Assembly: GCF_001650695.1 (NCBI RefSeq)
Contig: NZ_LWQS01000031.1
Coordinates: 1 to 64,000 of the forward strand
Direction: 5' to 3'
Origin: Chloroflexus islandicus
GTDB taxonomy: Bacteria; Chloroflexota; Chloroflexia; Chloroflexales; Chloroflexaceae
DNA: 64,000 bases
Of the stretch, positions 1 to 8,368 are shown piece by piece. Every line of letters starts with the position of its first letter. The first letter of the stretch is position 1. Below the pieces are notes generated by a model, which worked only from the letters and a program-made list of their open reading frames with translations, made no database searches and had not been told where the DNA came from. The translations under genes and the position numbers were made by a program.

Positions 1-885
1 TGCCTGAGCACACCGCTCCCGTGCTCGCAGGGGATTGCTTCGCCGCCGCTGGCGGCTCGCAATGACATGAGGAGAGCGGACTCGTGCCTGAGCACACCGC
101 TCCCGTGCTCGCAGGGGATTGCTTCGCCGCCGCTGGCGGCTCGCAATGACATGAGGAGAGCAGGGGCGCACCCCAATTGTCATTGCGAGGGGGCGCAGCC
201 CCCGAAGCAATCTCCCGCGTCAGCGAGAACCATGCCTGAGCACACCGCTCCCGTGCTCGCGGGGGATTGCTTCGCCGCCGCTGGCGGCTCGCAATGACAT
301 GAGGAGAGCAGGGGCGCACCCCAATTGTCATTGCGAGGGGGCGCAGCCCCCGAAGCAATCTCCCGCGTCAGCGAGAACCATGCCTCAAGCTACCGCTCCC
401 GTGCTCGCGGGAGATTGCTTCGCCGCGCATAGCGCGGCTCGCAATGACATGAGGAGCACGGCGGGCGTAGCCCGTTTGTCATTGCGAGAGGGCGCACCCC
501 GTTTGTCATTGCGAGGGAGCGCACCCCGTTTGTCATTGCGAGAGGGCGAAGCCCCCGAAGCAATCTCCCGCTTCAGCGAGAACGATGCCTGAGAACACCT
601 GTCCCGCTCTCGCGGGGGATTGCTTCGCCGCCGCTGGCGGCTCGCAATGACATGAGGAGAGCGGACTCGTGCCTGAGCACACCGCTCCCGTGCTCGCAGG
701 GGATTGCTTCGCCGCCGCTGGCGGCTCGCAATGACATGAGGAGAGCAGGGGCGCACCCCAATTGTCATTGCGAGGGGGCGCAGCCCCCGAAGCAATCTCC
801 CGCGTCAGCGAGAACGATGCCTGAGCACACCGCTCCCGTGCTCGCGGGAGATTGCTTCGCCGCGCATAGCGCGGCTCGCAATGAA
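1..885. repeat. Array of about ten REP-like palindromic units in both orientations
   Basis: A core GATTGCTTCG ... CTCGCAATGACA recurs at about 30-67, 115-152, 260-298, 409-450, 610-650, 698-735 and 845-883. Its reverse complement, TGTCATTGCGAG ... GAAGCAATCTCCC, recurs at about 178-217, 326-365, 530-570 and 761-800, with two truncated copies at 477-530. The middle of each unit is a small palindrome whose sequence differs between copies (CCGCC-GCT-GGCGG, CCGCGC-ATA-GCGCGG, GGGGGC-TGC-GCCCCC) but stays self-complementary. Spacers (CCTGAGCACACCGCTCCCG, CATGAGGAGAGC, AGGGGCGCACCCCAATTG) are also repeated, so the block grew by duplication of two- or three-unit modules. Open frames across it are repeat artefacts; I see no gene before 1074. 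Confidence 0.9.
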
Positions 886-1073
886 GGCGAAATATGCCCC
901 GCTCGTAACCCCCAGACCCATGGTATAGTACAAAAGACAAGCTCTTTACCAAGCCATGCCCCGGTTGCAGCGCCGGGGCATGGATGTTCAAGGGAACGAC
1001 ATCGGCTCAGGTGCGAGGGCATTCTGGCACGTTTGCACCATGACTAGCGATACACCATGAGGGAGAACAGTAT

Positions 1074-1937
1074 ATGCAACATATGCAAGGCAAAACGGTC
1101 ATTGTGACCGGCGCCAATTCGGGGATCGGGTACGTTACGGCGCGCGAACTCGCCAACATGGGGGCGCGGGTGATGATGGTCTGCCGTTCGCAGAGCAAAG
1201 GCGAAGCGGCGCGCCAGCAGATGATGAAAGAAGCGCCCAATGCGCCGCCGCCAGAGCTGGTGCTGGCCGATTTCGCCTCGCTGGCTTCGGTGCGCCGCGC
1301 TGCCGGCGAGTTGCTCGATCGCTGCCCGCGGATTGATGTCTTGGTCAACAATGCCGGTCTGTTCGTCTCTGAGCCGCTGGCTAGCGCCGACGGCTACGAA
1401 CTCACCTTTGCCGTTAACCATCTCGCGCCGTTCTTGCTCACCAACCTGCTGCTGGAACGAATCATCGCTAGCGCGCCGGCCCGCATTGTCAATGTCTCAT
1501 CGTATGCGCACGTCGCCGGCAATGTGAAGATTCCGCAGATCGCCTCGCCGCAGCGTGGGAATATCTCGCAGGCATACGGTGACTCGAAGCTGTGCAACAT
1601 TCTCTTTACCAACGAACTGGCCCGTCGCTTACAGGGCACCGGCGTCACCGCCAATAGTCTCCATCCGGGAGCAGTGGCCACCAACTTCGCCGCCGATGCG
1701 CGGGGTGCATTTGCGTTCTTCTTCCGGCTTATCCGTCCCTTTATGCTCACGCCCGAACAAGGCGCAGCCACGTCGATCTATCTCGCCTCGTCGCCAGAGG
1801 TGGAGGGGATGAGTGGGTTGTACTTCGTGCGGAAAAAGCCAGCCAAGACCTCGGCGCGGGCCCAAGATGCGGCGCTGGCGCGCAAGTTGTGGGAGTTCAG
1901 CGAGCAATTGGTGCGCGAAAAAGTGGCGGTGGCGTAG
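1074..1937 (+). CDS. Short-chain dehydrogenase/reductase, retinol-dehydrogenase-like
   Basis: A 287-residue NAD(P)-dependent oxidoreductase of the classical SDR family, probably cytosolic. The Rossmann cofactor motif TGANSGIG is at residues 12-19, an NNAG motif follows at about residue 92, and the catalytic Tyr-x3-Lys is Y168-GDS-K172 preceded by a VSSYAH serine segment. The overall pattern (TGANSGIGYVTARELA, YGDSKLCNILFTNELARRL) is that of the RDH/WWOX-like subgroup, whose bacterial members have mostly unknown substrates. The start at 1074 is supported by GAGGGAG about 8 bases upstream. It stands alone: a repeat array lies upstream and a GCAAAG-type repeat block lies immediately downstream. 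The substrate cannot be told from sequence. Confidence 0.92.
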   Translation: MQHMQGKTVIVTGANSGIGYVTARELANMGARVMMVCRSQSKGEAARQQMMKEAPNAPPPELVLADFASLASVRRAAGELLDRCPRIDVLVNNAGLFVSEPLASADGYELTFAVNHLAPFLLTNLLLERIIASAPARIVNVSSYAHVAGNVKIPQIASPQRGNISQAYGDSKLCNILFTNELARRLQGTGVTANSLHPGAVATNFAADARGAFAFFFRLIRPFMLTPEQGAATSIYLASSPEVEGMSGLYFVRKKPAKTSARAQDAALARKLWEFSEQLVREKVAVA

Positions 1938-1948
1938 GCGCAACGAAT

Positions 1949-2210
1949 TTTACACGCAAAGACGCAGAGGATTTTACACGCAAAGGCGCGAAGGCGCAGA
2001 GGGTTGTTTTTGGGAAAAAGCCTCAAGTGCCCATCTGCCTTATCTCACCATGGCGTTTCGGCATTGCACCGGCTCGTGGCGGTTCGGCGAGGCGCTGATG
2101 ATAGCAAAGGTGCAGAGGATCCTACACGCAAAGACGCAAAGGCGCAGAGGATTTTACACGCAAAGGCGCGAAGGCGCAGAGGGTTGTTTTGGGGAAAGGG
2201 TCGCAAGCGC
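1949..2210. repeat. GCAAAG/GCAGAGG periodic repeat, two copies of a ~50-bp block
   Basis: The stretch between the SDR gene and the histidine kinase carries a short-period repeat built from ACGCAAAGRCGCAGAGG-like words. A block of about 50 bases (ATTTTACACGCAAAGGCGCGAAGGCGCAGAGGGTTG with a T/G-rich end) occurs at about 1971-2020 and again at 2151-2205, with a shorter version at 2125-2150. The same family occurs at 8369, 12733, 17325 and 36262. The rest of 1938-2277 shows no gene that I can support. Confidence 0.85.
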
Positions 2211-2277
2211 GCTATCAATCCCACGTGGCATTCCATTATCGCTCTTGTTCCAACAACCACCCTTTGCGCCGCTGCGT

Positions 2278-3438
2278 TCACGGATCTCCTCGTTGCAACG
2301 GCAACGCGACCTTCACCGTCGTGCCACGGCCCGGCTCGCTCTGAAAATGCAGGTGGCCGCCGTGGCGGGTCACAATCTCGCGCGAGATGGCCAACCCCAA
2401 GCCGGTGCCGCCGCCATCCGGCCACGTGGTAAAGAACGGCTCGCCGAGGCGGGCGATGGTCGCCGCCTCCATGCCAATACCTGTATCGCTGATCGTTACT
2501 GTGATAGCGTTGCCATCACTCGCCGTCTGCACCGTCACCGTACCGGCGCCGCGACAGGCATGGACGGCGTTCATTAACAGGTTGAGAAAGACCTGATTCA
2601 GTTCACCGGGATGGCAGAGCAACGGCGGCACATCACTGTACTCTTCGCGAATCACAATCCGCGGCCCGCTCACGGCGCGCACCATACGCACCGTGCTGGC
2701 GAGACCTTCGTTAACATCAGCGGGAACGAGCTGCGCCTCGTCGGGACGGGCAAACGCGCGCAAGGCGCGCACAATCGCGGCAATCCGCTCGATCCCGATC
2801 TGGCTCTCGTGGATGGCGTCGGCCACATCGCGCCAGCTAAGCTCATCGGTGGGAGCAGTGCGCAGCGCGGGCAGCCGTTCGGCCAGAAAGGCGAGGTTGT
2901 TTGCAACATAACCTAACGGCGTATTGATCTCGTGGGCCACGCCGGCCACCAACTGGCCGAGCGAGCGCATCTTTTCCGATTGCACCAACTGGGTCTGGGC
3001 CGCTTTCAGATCGGCGTGAGCGCGTTCCAGTTGCTTGAGCGCCGATTCGAGCCGTTGGTTCGTTTCAGCGAGCTGAGCCGTCAGCGCCACGGTGGGACCA
3101 AGATCGAGACCGAGCGCCACGATACCGGTGATCGCCCCGTCTGCGTCGCGGATCGGCCATGTGGTATAGCCGAGCAACAGCGGCGCAGCGCCGCCGCGGC
3201 GGTGAACAAGTTCCCAGTGCTGTACCCCGCCATTATGGATCGTCTGCGCCAGCATCGTCTGCGCTTTGGCAATGCTGAACGGATCGAGCAGTGTAACAAA
3301 CTGCCGCCCGCACAGTTCGGCAGGAGCCATCCCGAACAACGCCGCGGCAGCAGCATTACAATCGGCGATCCGACCGCTTGGTTCCAACAGGAAAGCGGCA
3401 TACGGCGCTTGGGTTACGATTGCAGGCAACTCATTCAT
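2278..3438 (-). CDS. PAS-domain sensor histidine kinase
   Basis: A 386-residue soluble sensor kinase without membrane segments, so it probably senses a cytosolic signal. Residues about 8-115 form a PAS domain (APYAAFLLEPSGRIADCN ... GITGIVALGLDLG), 116-157 a heptad-rich coiled coil, and then HisKA with the phospho-acceptor H169 in GVAHEINTPLGYV. The HATPase_c domain has an N box (NQVFLNLLMNAVHA), G1 (DTGIGM) and G2 (GGTGLGLAISREIV). The HEINTPL form of the H box is typical of the group of kinases related to those of NtrB/ZraS type. Its start overlaps the end of the upstream response regulator gene (3431-4306) by 8 bases, so the two are co-translated and very likely partners. All catalytic motifs look intact. 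Confidence 0.93.
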   Translation of the reverse strand: MNELPAIVTQAPYAAFLLEPSGRIADCNAAAAALFGMAPAELCGRQFVTLLDPFSIAKAQTMLAQTIHNGGVQHWELVHRRGGAAPLLLGYTTWPIRDADGAITGIVALGLDLGPTVALTAQLAETNQRLESALKQLERAHADLKAAQTQLVQSEKMRSLGQLVAGVAHEINTPLGYVANNLAFLAERLPALRTAPTDELSWRDVADAIHESQIGIERIAAIVRALRAFARPDEAQLVPADVNEGLASTVRMVRAVSGPRIVIREEYSDVPPLLCHPGELNQVFLNLLMNAVHACRGAGTVTVQTASDGNAITVTISDTGIGMEAATIARLGEPFFTTWPDGGGTGLGLAISREIVTRHGGHLHFQSEPGRGTTVKVALPLQRGDP

Positions 3439-4306
3439 GGCTCTGCGCAGCCAGCCGGATCCGGTAGAAATTGACGAGATGGCCCATTAATTCGAGCAAC
3501 ATCAGCCGGCCCTCTTCCATATACACCGCGATCCGCTGCGGCGTTTGGCCGCGGCAAAGCTGGCGCAGGGCTTGGGTGTGAATTTCGATCAGATCACGCG
3601 GGCCGGCCCACAACAAACCGAGCCGCTCGCTCAAGACCCGCAACCGGTCAGGCATCGAACGTTGGTCGTGCAAACCTCGCTGCTCGGCAGCCAAATCGAG
3701 CAGACTGCGATAGGCGGCCACCAAATCGTCGAACGTTTCAGGCGCACTCTGGGCTAGCGGACTGCCGATCGATGAGGTACTGATCGGCGGCGCCTCGCTC
3801 TCCCAACTGACCAGCTCGAGCGTCGTCAGGTAATCGGTTTGCAATTGGTCGAGCATCTGGCGTAGCATTGCCATCTGCGCTTGCGCTTCGCGGGCGGCGC
3901 GCCGCTCGTTCACCGCCGTCTGATACTCTTGCGCCAACTGCTCAAGCTTCCGGCGCAGGGCGGCAATATCCCATGGCTTGGCCATAAAGCCATGCACCGA
4001 ACCGAGATTGAGAGCTTCGGCCAGCGCCGCCGGATCAGTGTAGCCGGAAATGATAAAACCGCGCGCATCAGGTTGCAATTCACGCGCCCGCGCCAGCAAC
4101 TCGACCCCCGACATCGCCGGCATCCGCTGATCGGTGAGAATCACGGCAACTGGCTGCTGCTTGAGAATCTGCAACGCCGTTTCAGCATCGGTGGCCGTGA
4201 AGACGGTGAAGCGATCGCGCAATGAACGGGCCAGTGAACTGGTCACATTCGGATCGTCATCGACAATGAGCACTGCCGGGCGGTGTTCGTCACTAGCTTC
4301 AGTCAT
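3431..4306 (-). CDS. Response regulator with N-terminal receiver and helical C-terminal region
   Basis: A 291-residue protein, first gene of a two-gene operon with the histidine kinase. Residues 10-125 are a REC domain: acidic pair D16-D18 region in LIVDDDPN, phospho-acceptor D59 in VILTDQRMP, and K110 in the FMAKPWD segment. FISGYTDPAAL and MAKPWD are typical of the receivers found with HD-GYP or hydrogenase-type regulators. Residues 126-291 are helical with a coiled-coil start (REAQAQMAMLRQMLDQLQ) and match no output domain that I recognise, and no DNA-binding helix-turn-helix is apparent. It may act by protein contact, perhaps with the HD-GYP regulator encoded divergently at 4636. That link is inference from position only. 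Confidence 0.88.
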   Translation of the reverse strand: MTEASDEHRPAVLIVDDDPNVTSSLARSLRDRFTVFTATDAETALQILKQQPVAVILTDQRMPAMSGVELLARARELQPDARGFIISGYTDPAALAEALNLGSVHGFMAKPWDIAALRRKLEQLAQEYQTAVNERRAAREAQAQMAMLRQMLDQLQTDYLTTLELVSWESEAPPISTSSIGSPLAQSAPETFDDLVAAYRSLLDLAAEQRGLHDQRSMPDRLRVLSERLGLLWAGPRDLIEIHTQALRQLCRGQTPQRIAVYMEEGRLMLLELMGHLVNFYRIRLAAQSHE

Positions 4307-4635
4307 AGCGCGGCTCCTTGTCTATCCGATCGCGTCATACCTTCGTTAATGAGTAAAACATTTCCCCATCAAACGGATGGTAATACAATGGTAATCACAA
4401 CGGTGTAAGACTAATAAGCGATTTGCATCAAAAGCGAACAATCATAGCCTATTATGCGCAACGCAGGAGCCTTGCTATGAACTGCATTGCTCACAATCGT
4501 GATGACGTTCATACTACAGCCGAATCATAGATCCCACCAGAGGATCGGTCAAGCGCACGGGCCCTGCAGATACCATTATCCCATGATAGAATACAGCCGT
4601 GCGGATGGTTACACGCACCGGAAAGCCCGATCAAT
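4307..4635. other. Divergent intergenic region between the kinase operon and the HD-GYP gene
   Basis: This 329-base stretch separates two divergent signalling transcription units and must hold both promoters. It is less GC-rich than its neighbours (for example around 4340-4480). I could not find a convincing -35/-10 pair. GATAGAATACA near 4585-4596 is a weak -10-like candidate for the plus-strand gene. No repeat of the families seen elsewhere is present. Confidence 0.5.
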
Positions 4636-5685
4636 ATGCAAAACCACCCCTACAGCGTACTCGTCATTGATGATGATCCAAATGTTCGCGATATTCTCAG
4701 CGATTTGCTCAGACGCGAACGGTGTGTGGTACGTACCGCCGCATCAGGGATGAGCGGCATTGCCGCCGCGCACGAAGCTCTGCCTGATCTCATCCTGCTC
4801 GATGTGATGATGCCCGATCTCGATGGGTTTTCGGTCTGCCGGATGCTGCGCGACGATCCGCAGACGGCTGAAGTGCCGATTATTATGATTACGGCGCTCG
4901 ATGATCGGGCCTCACGGCTCGAGGGAGTCAAAGCCGGCGCCGATGAATGCCTCTCGAAACCGGTTGAGCTGAGCGAGTTGCGCTTGCGGGTGCGCACGAT
5001 GCAGCGCATCAACCGCTACCGGCGCCTGATCGAGGAGCGCGAACGGGCAGCGGCGCACGAGCGCCAGCTTACCGAGCAAGCTAAGCAAGCGGCGCAGGCG
5101 ATTGCTGAAGCGTATGACCAGACCCTGATCGGCTGGTCGCGCGCGCTCGATTTACGCGATAAAGAGACCGAGGGCCACTCACAACGAGTCGCGCAACTCA
5201 CGATTGAGATAGCCAAGGCGCTGAATATTCCCCCTGAAGAGCAGATCAACATGTGGCGCGGCGCGATGCTGCACGATATTGGCAAAATTGGCGTGCCCGA
5301 CTCCATTCTCCATAAACCCGGCCCGCTTACCGCCGAAGAATGGGAGATTATGCGCCGCCATACGACGTATGCGTATGAGTTGCTCTCGCCAATCGCCTAT
5401 CTCCGTCCGGCTCTCGATATTCCCTATTGCCATCATGAAAAGTGGGACGGCACCGGTTACCCGCGCGGCTTGCGCGGCGAGCAGATTCCACTAGCGGCGC
5501 GAATCTTCGCGTTGGTCGATGTGTGGGATGCACTCACAAACGACCGGCCCTACCGTAAGGCGTGGACGCGCGAACAAGCCTGCCACTATATTCGCGAGCA
5601 GGCCGGCAAGCATTTTGATCCGAATCTGGTTGATCTCTTCCTCTCGATCGCTGCACCGGACTTAGTCGCTGCTCGTGAGCGGTAG
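4636..5685 (+). CDS. Response regulator with HD-GYP cyclic-di-GMP phosphodiesterase domain (RpfG-like)
   Basis: A 349-residue protein. Residues 7-120 form a receiver with acidic pocket IDDDPN, phospho-acceptor D56 (LILLDVMMPDLDG) and K108 (CLSKPVE). A coiled-coil linker follows (about 128-160), then an HD-GYP domain with H181 in EGHSQRVAQL, the HD pair H213-D214 in AMLHDIGKIGVPD, HHEKWDGTGYPRG carrying the GYP signature, and DVWDALTNDRPYRKA. HD-GYP enzymes of this type hydrolyse cyclic di-GMP, which fits a role in biofilm, motility or surface behaviour. The start at 4636 puts the receiver at the usual distance from the N-terminus, but I see no strong ribosome-binding site. It is divergent from the kinase/regulator pair at 2278-4306, which may supply the phosphate. 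Confidence 0.94.
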   Translation: MQNHPYSVLVIDDDPNVRDILSDLLRRERCVVRTAASGMSGIAAAHEALPDLILLDVMMPDLDGFSVCRMLRDDPQTAEVPIIMITALDDRASRLEGVKAGADECLSKPVELSELRLRVRTMQRINRYRRLIEERERAAAHERQLTEQAKQAAQAIAEAYDQTLIGWSRALDLRDKETEGHSQRVAQLTIEIAKALNIPPEEQINMWRGAMLHDIGKIGVPDSILHKPGPLTAEEWEIMRRHTTYAYELLSPIAYLRPALDIPYCHHEKWDGTGYPRGLRGEQIPLAARIFALVDVWDALTNDRPYRKAWTREQACHYIREQAGKHFDPNLVDLFLSIAAPDLVAARER

Positions 5686-5720
5686 CAGCGGCAATCTATG
5701 AGTAAGGGTCGTGATGAGCA

Positions 5721-5744
5721 ACGGGCGGGTTTGGCTCCGCCCGT
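5721..5744. terminator. Hairpin between convergent genes
   Basis: ACGGGCGG (5721-5728) pairs with CCGCCCGT (5737-5744) around an 8-base loop. It lies 36 bases after the stop of the HD-GYP gene and 14 bases from the stop of the convergent SH3 gene, so it could end transcription from both sides. There is no long T tract. Confidence 0.6.
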
Positions 5745-5757
5745 GCGTGCCTCTCGC

Positions 5758-6381
5758 CTACTGCTCTGGGGCCAGAAAATCAACCGCTACGTACCCTTCA
5801 AGACCGTCGGGCGTGCGCACCGGTCGCCAGAGCCGATCCTCACCGGGGACATCATCACCGATCTGTTCGAGGCGGGTGCCGTCAGGCAAGGTTGCGATCG
5901 GTGGGTTAGTACGATTGGGTTGCGGTCGCAGGAACAGCCCTTGCCCGCCGGTATTCACCACGACAAAGAAACGCGGCGCCGGGGGTGGCGCAGGTTGCGG
6001 CGCAGCATTGGCGCCCTCATTGCCAAGCAACAGGGTTGATTCACTGGTCGGCTGAGTGATCGCGGTTGGCTGCGGCGCGCCTATCGGCGCTTCCCGCCGA
6101 TCACCGCGCAACAGCGAGAGCGTCAGCATAAAAATCGCAACAATGAGTACAAAGAGGACAAGGAGATAGATCCACCCACGTGCTTGCAACCACCGCGGCA
6201 GATCGTGCCAGACGTTGGTAGTAGTCACGATAGAACCACGACCACCTGCCCGTGGCGGACGCCAGTGCGGATTAGGGGCAGACGCATCTAACCGCTCGGT
6301 GCGCGACGTCTCGCGCTGGGATGGCCCTATCTCTGACCGGCGCTCGACTTGGGTAGCGCGCCGTTCGCGCTCTTGACTCAT
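5758..6381 (-). CDS. Membrane-anchored protein with extracytoplasmic SH3b-like domain
   Basis: A 207-residue protein read from the ATG at 6381, which has GGAGGAAAC 5-6 bases upstream. A longer frame to 6474 would be translated through a repeat hairpin and is unlikely. Residues 1-65 are charged and Arg-rich (MSQERERRATQVERRSE) and likely cytosolic. One transmembrane helix follows (about 70-92, IYLLVLFVLIVAIFMLTLSLL), then a Pro/Gln-rich linker and a C-terminal bacterial SH3-type domain (LFLRPQPNRTNPPIATLPDGTRLEQIG ... YVAVDFLAP). SH3b domains often bind cell-wall or envelope polymers. No enzymatic domain is attached, so the role is unknown. Confidence 0.8.
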   Translation of the reverse strand: MSQERERRATQVERRSEIGPSQRETSRTERLDASAPNPHWRPPRAGGRGSIVTTTNVWHDLPRWLQARGWIYLLVLFVLIVAIFMLTLSLLRGDRREAPIGAPQPTAITQPTSESTLLLGNEGANAAPQPAPPPAPRFFVVVNTGGQGLFLRPQPNRTNPPIATLPDGTRLEQIGDDVPGEDRLWRPVRTPDGLEGYVAVDFLAPEQ

Positions 6382-6439
6382 GCCCGTTTCCTCCATCAAC
6401 CCTGTCTTTACGCCATGATAGCACATCTTGCCGCTGGCA

Positions 6440-6460
6440 TGCGGCAGTTTAACTGCCGCA
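6440..6460 (-). terminator. Perfect hairpin, copy of the TGCGGCAGTT repeat
   Basis: TGCGGCAGTT-T-AACTGCCGCA lies 19 bases past the stop of the demethylase homologue at 6480, so it probably ends that operon. A longer version of the same hairpin is at 59413-59449, behind another minus-strand gene, and shorter copies are at 59142 and 27662. It is therefore both a dispersed repeat and a plausible terminator. Confidence 0.7.
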
Positions 6461-6479
6461 CTCCACAGACGCAACGTGG

Positions 6480-7403
6480 CTAATGCACTGCGCGCAAATA
6501 GGCCAGCAATGGTTGCACATAGGGCAGAATCCCTTTATACGCCAGTATCGACGGTTCGACCTGCTGCAACAGGTTGGCGAGCGCCGCTGCCCATTGCGGA
6601 TCGGCGGCGAGCTGCGCCAACGGCGCGACATAGGTGCGCACCGTAAACAACACCGCTGGGTGACGGGCAAGGCGTACCAGCGTTTGCCGTTCGACCCGAT
6701 AGAAGACGCGCTCGCCAGCATTTTCGGCGGTAATCGCCGCCTTTTCGCGATCGAGCGGGCCAAGCCGCGGCGAGAGGTCGAGATCGGGCAACACCACCAA
6801 TGACCAGTTACGCCGCCAAACCGGACGCGACGGCTGGAGGCGCGCGATCAGTTGGTTAGTTGAATCGGCTAAGCGCTCGCTAAATCGCGGTACTGGGCCG
6901 TGGATCGCGGCCATCGGCAATCCCATCTTCTCATCAAGACACCAGCGGTTGGGGAAGCAGAGCTGGCCGGCGATGAGCGGATGGCCGGCGGCTTCGTCAA
7001 CTGCCAGCAAGAGCAGGTCTTCTTGCACCTGCCGGCCTAGCCAATCGATCGGCCACAGATCGAGTTCGCCGCCGAGCCGGATCGTCGCCGTTTGCCCCAG
7101 CAGCCGGTTTTCCCAATACACGTCAGCACCGTGGCGCTGTACCACAAACCACTGCGGATAACTGCGCACCAGTTCGGCCATCCCCCATTCCAATAGCTCC
7201 CACTGGGCCGGCAAGCTTTCTGGATACGCTTGCATGTAATAGCGGTGATCGGCCTTCAACAACGCCTGTTTTAACGACAACTCGGCGTGATAGTGGGCAG
7301 GATCGACGTGAAACACTGGTGCGCCGTGCAGCGGGTAGGCGTTGACCCGCAAGACCTGCGGCGAGGGTATCACGAATGGATCAAACGGCCATGCTTCAAC
7401 CAT
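6480..7403 (-). CDS. Heme-dependent oxidative N-demethylase family protein (DUF3445)
   Basis: A 307-residue protein matching the DUF3445/HODM family. The motifs I recognise are CFPNRWCLDEKMGLPMAAIH and VWRRNWSLV, followed by YRVERQTLVRLARHPAVLFT and VRTYVAPL, all in the usual order and over the usual length. Characterised members bind heme and oxidatively remove an N-methyl group, for example from dimethylamine, giving formaldehyde. The true substrate here is unknown. The start ATG overlaps the stop of the homocysteine methyltransferase gene by 8 bases and has GAGGTG just upstream, so translation is coupled. A palindromic terminator follows at 6440. Pairing with a methyltransferase suggests a joint role in handling an N- or S-methylated compound. 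That is inference from operon structure. Confidence 0.88.
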   Translation of the reverse strand: MVEAWPFDPFVIPSPQVLRVNAYPLHGAPVFHVDPAHYHAELSLKQALLKADHRYYMQAYPESLPAQWELLEWGMAELVRSYPQWFVVQRHGADVYWENRLLGQTATIRLGGELDLWPIDWLGRQVQEDLLLLAVDEAAGHPLIAGQLCFPNRWCLDEKMGLPMAAIHGPVPRFSERLADSTNQLIARLQPSRPVWRRNWSLVVLPDLDLSPRLGPLDREKAAITAENAGERVFYRVERQTLVRLARHPAVLFTVRTYVAPLAQLAADPQWAAALANLLQQVEPSILAYKGILPYVQPLLAYLRAVH

Positions 7404-8346
7404 GCATCACCTCGCTCGCCGCCCATGCCGCCAGCGCCCGAATGTGATCAGGTGTTGTCCGGCAACAACCGCCGATCAAGCGCGCCCCAGCATCGTACCA
7501 CTGGCGGGCCTGCGCCGCGAAATCGTCCACTTCGGCGAGGCCGATCCAGCATTGGCAAACGGGATCATACGCCTCGCCAGAGTTGGGGTAGACAACCACC
7601 GGCTTATCAGTGACCGAGCGAATGGCGCGGATCAAATCAGCGATAAAGCGCGGCGCCGTGCAGTTGATGCCAATTGCTGCCACTTGCGGATGGGCAGCGA
7701 TCTCGGCGGCCACTTCAGTGATCGGCTCGCCGCGCGAGGTGTGTACACCATCGCGGGCGCTGAAGCTGATCCATGCCGTCAACTGGGGAAATTCGGGCAA
7801 CAATGCCACTAACGCCCGTGCTTCATCCCAGCACGGGATCGTCTCGCAGGCGAAGAGATCGGGTTCGGCATCGGCCAGCGCAGCCATGCGCGGACGATGA
7901 AAATCGATCAAGTCGGCCACCGATAAGCCATACTCGCCGCGATATTCCGAACCATCGTGCAGATACGCGCCATACGGGCCAATCGATGCCGCCACCAGTG
8001 GGCGGATGCGTCCAATCTGGTTGGCCGGTTCGGCCCAGAAGGCATCGCGAGCGGCGCGGGCCAGCGCCACCGAACGCTGCAAAAGGGCAATCGCCTCGGC
8101 TTCGCTTAGGCCGCGCGCCATAAAACCGGGGATGGTTGCTTGATAGCTGGCCGTAATCGCCACATCAGCGCCGGCGGCGAAGTAATCGGCATGCACGGCT
8201 TGGATCAAGGCCGGGTTTTCGATCAACACCTTCGCCGACCAGAGCGGATCGGCTAGATCGCAACCGCGCCGTTCGAGTTCGGTCGCCAGCGCGCCGTCGA
8301 GGATCAGCAGCGGACGCTGCGCTAACGCATCAGCAATTGGGTTCAT
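7396..8346 (-). CDS. Homocysteine S-methyltransferase
   Basis: A 316-residue enzyme of the MmuM/YagD-type homocysteine methyltransferase family. It transfers a methyl group, in known members from S-methylmethionine or S-adenosylmethionine, to homocysteine to form methionine. The fold signatures are LILDGALATELERRGCDL at the N-terminus, ASYQATIPGF, the first zinc cysteine in GINCTAP and the zinc Cys-Cys pair in GGCCRTTPDH near the C-terminus. All three zinc ligands are present. I chose the ATG at 8346 (MNPIADALAQ) because AAAGGAT lies 6 bases upstream; an upstream in-frame start at 8373 would add nine residues from a repeat. It is the first gene of an overlapping pair with the DUF3445 gene. 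Confidence 0.92.
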   Translation of the reverse strand: MNPIADALAQRPLLILDGALATELERRGCDLADPLWSAKVLIENPALIQAVHADYFAAGADVAITASYQATIPGFMARGLSEAEAIALLQRSVALARAARDAFWAEPANQIGRIRPLVAASIGPYGAYLHDGSEYRGEYGLSVADLIDFHRPRMAALADAEPDLFACETIPCWDEARALVALLPEFPQLTAWISFSARDGVHTSRGEPITEVAAEIAAHPQVAAIGINCTAPRFIADLIRAIRSVTDKPVVVYPNSGEAYDPVCQCWIGLAEVDDFAAQARQWYDAGARLIGGCCRTTPDHIRALAAWAASEVMHG

Positions 8347-8368
8347 AACGGTATCCTTTGTGGATATA

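Noticed and set aside
1..885. A CRISPR array, because of regularly recurring units
   Set aside because: Units alternate in orientation, spacers are themselves repeated, and spacing is irregular. No cas gene is present.
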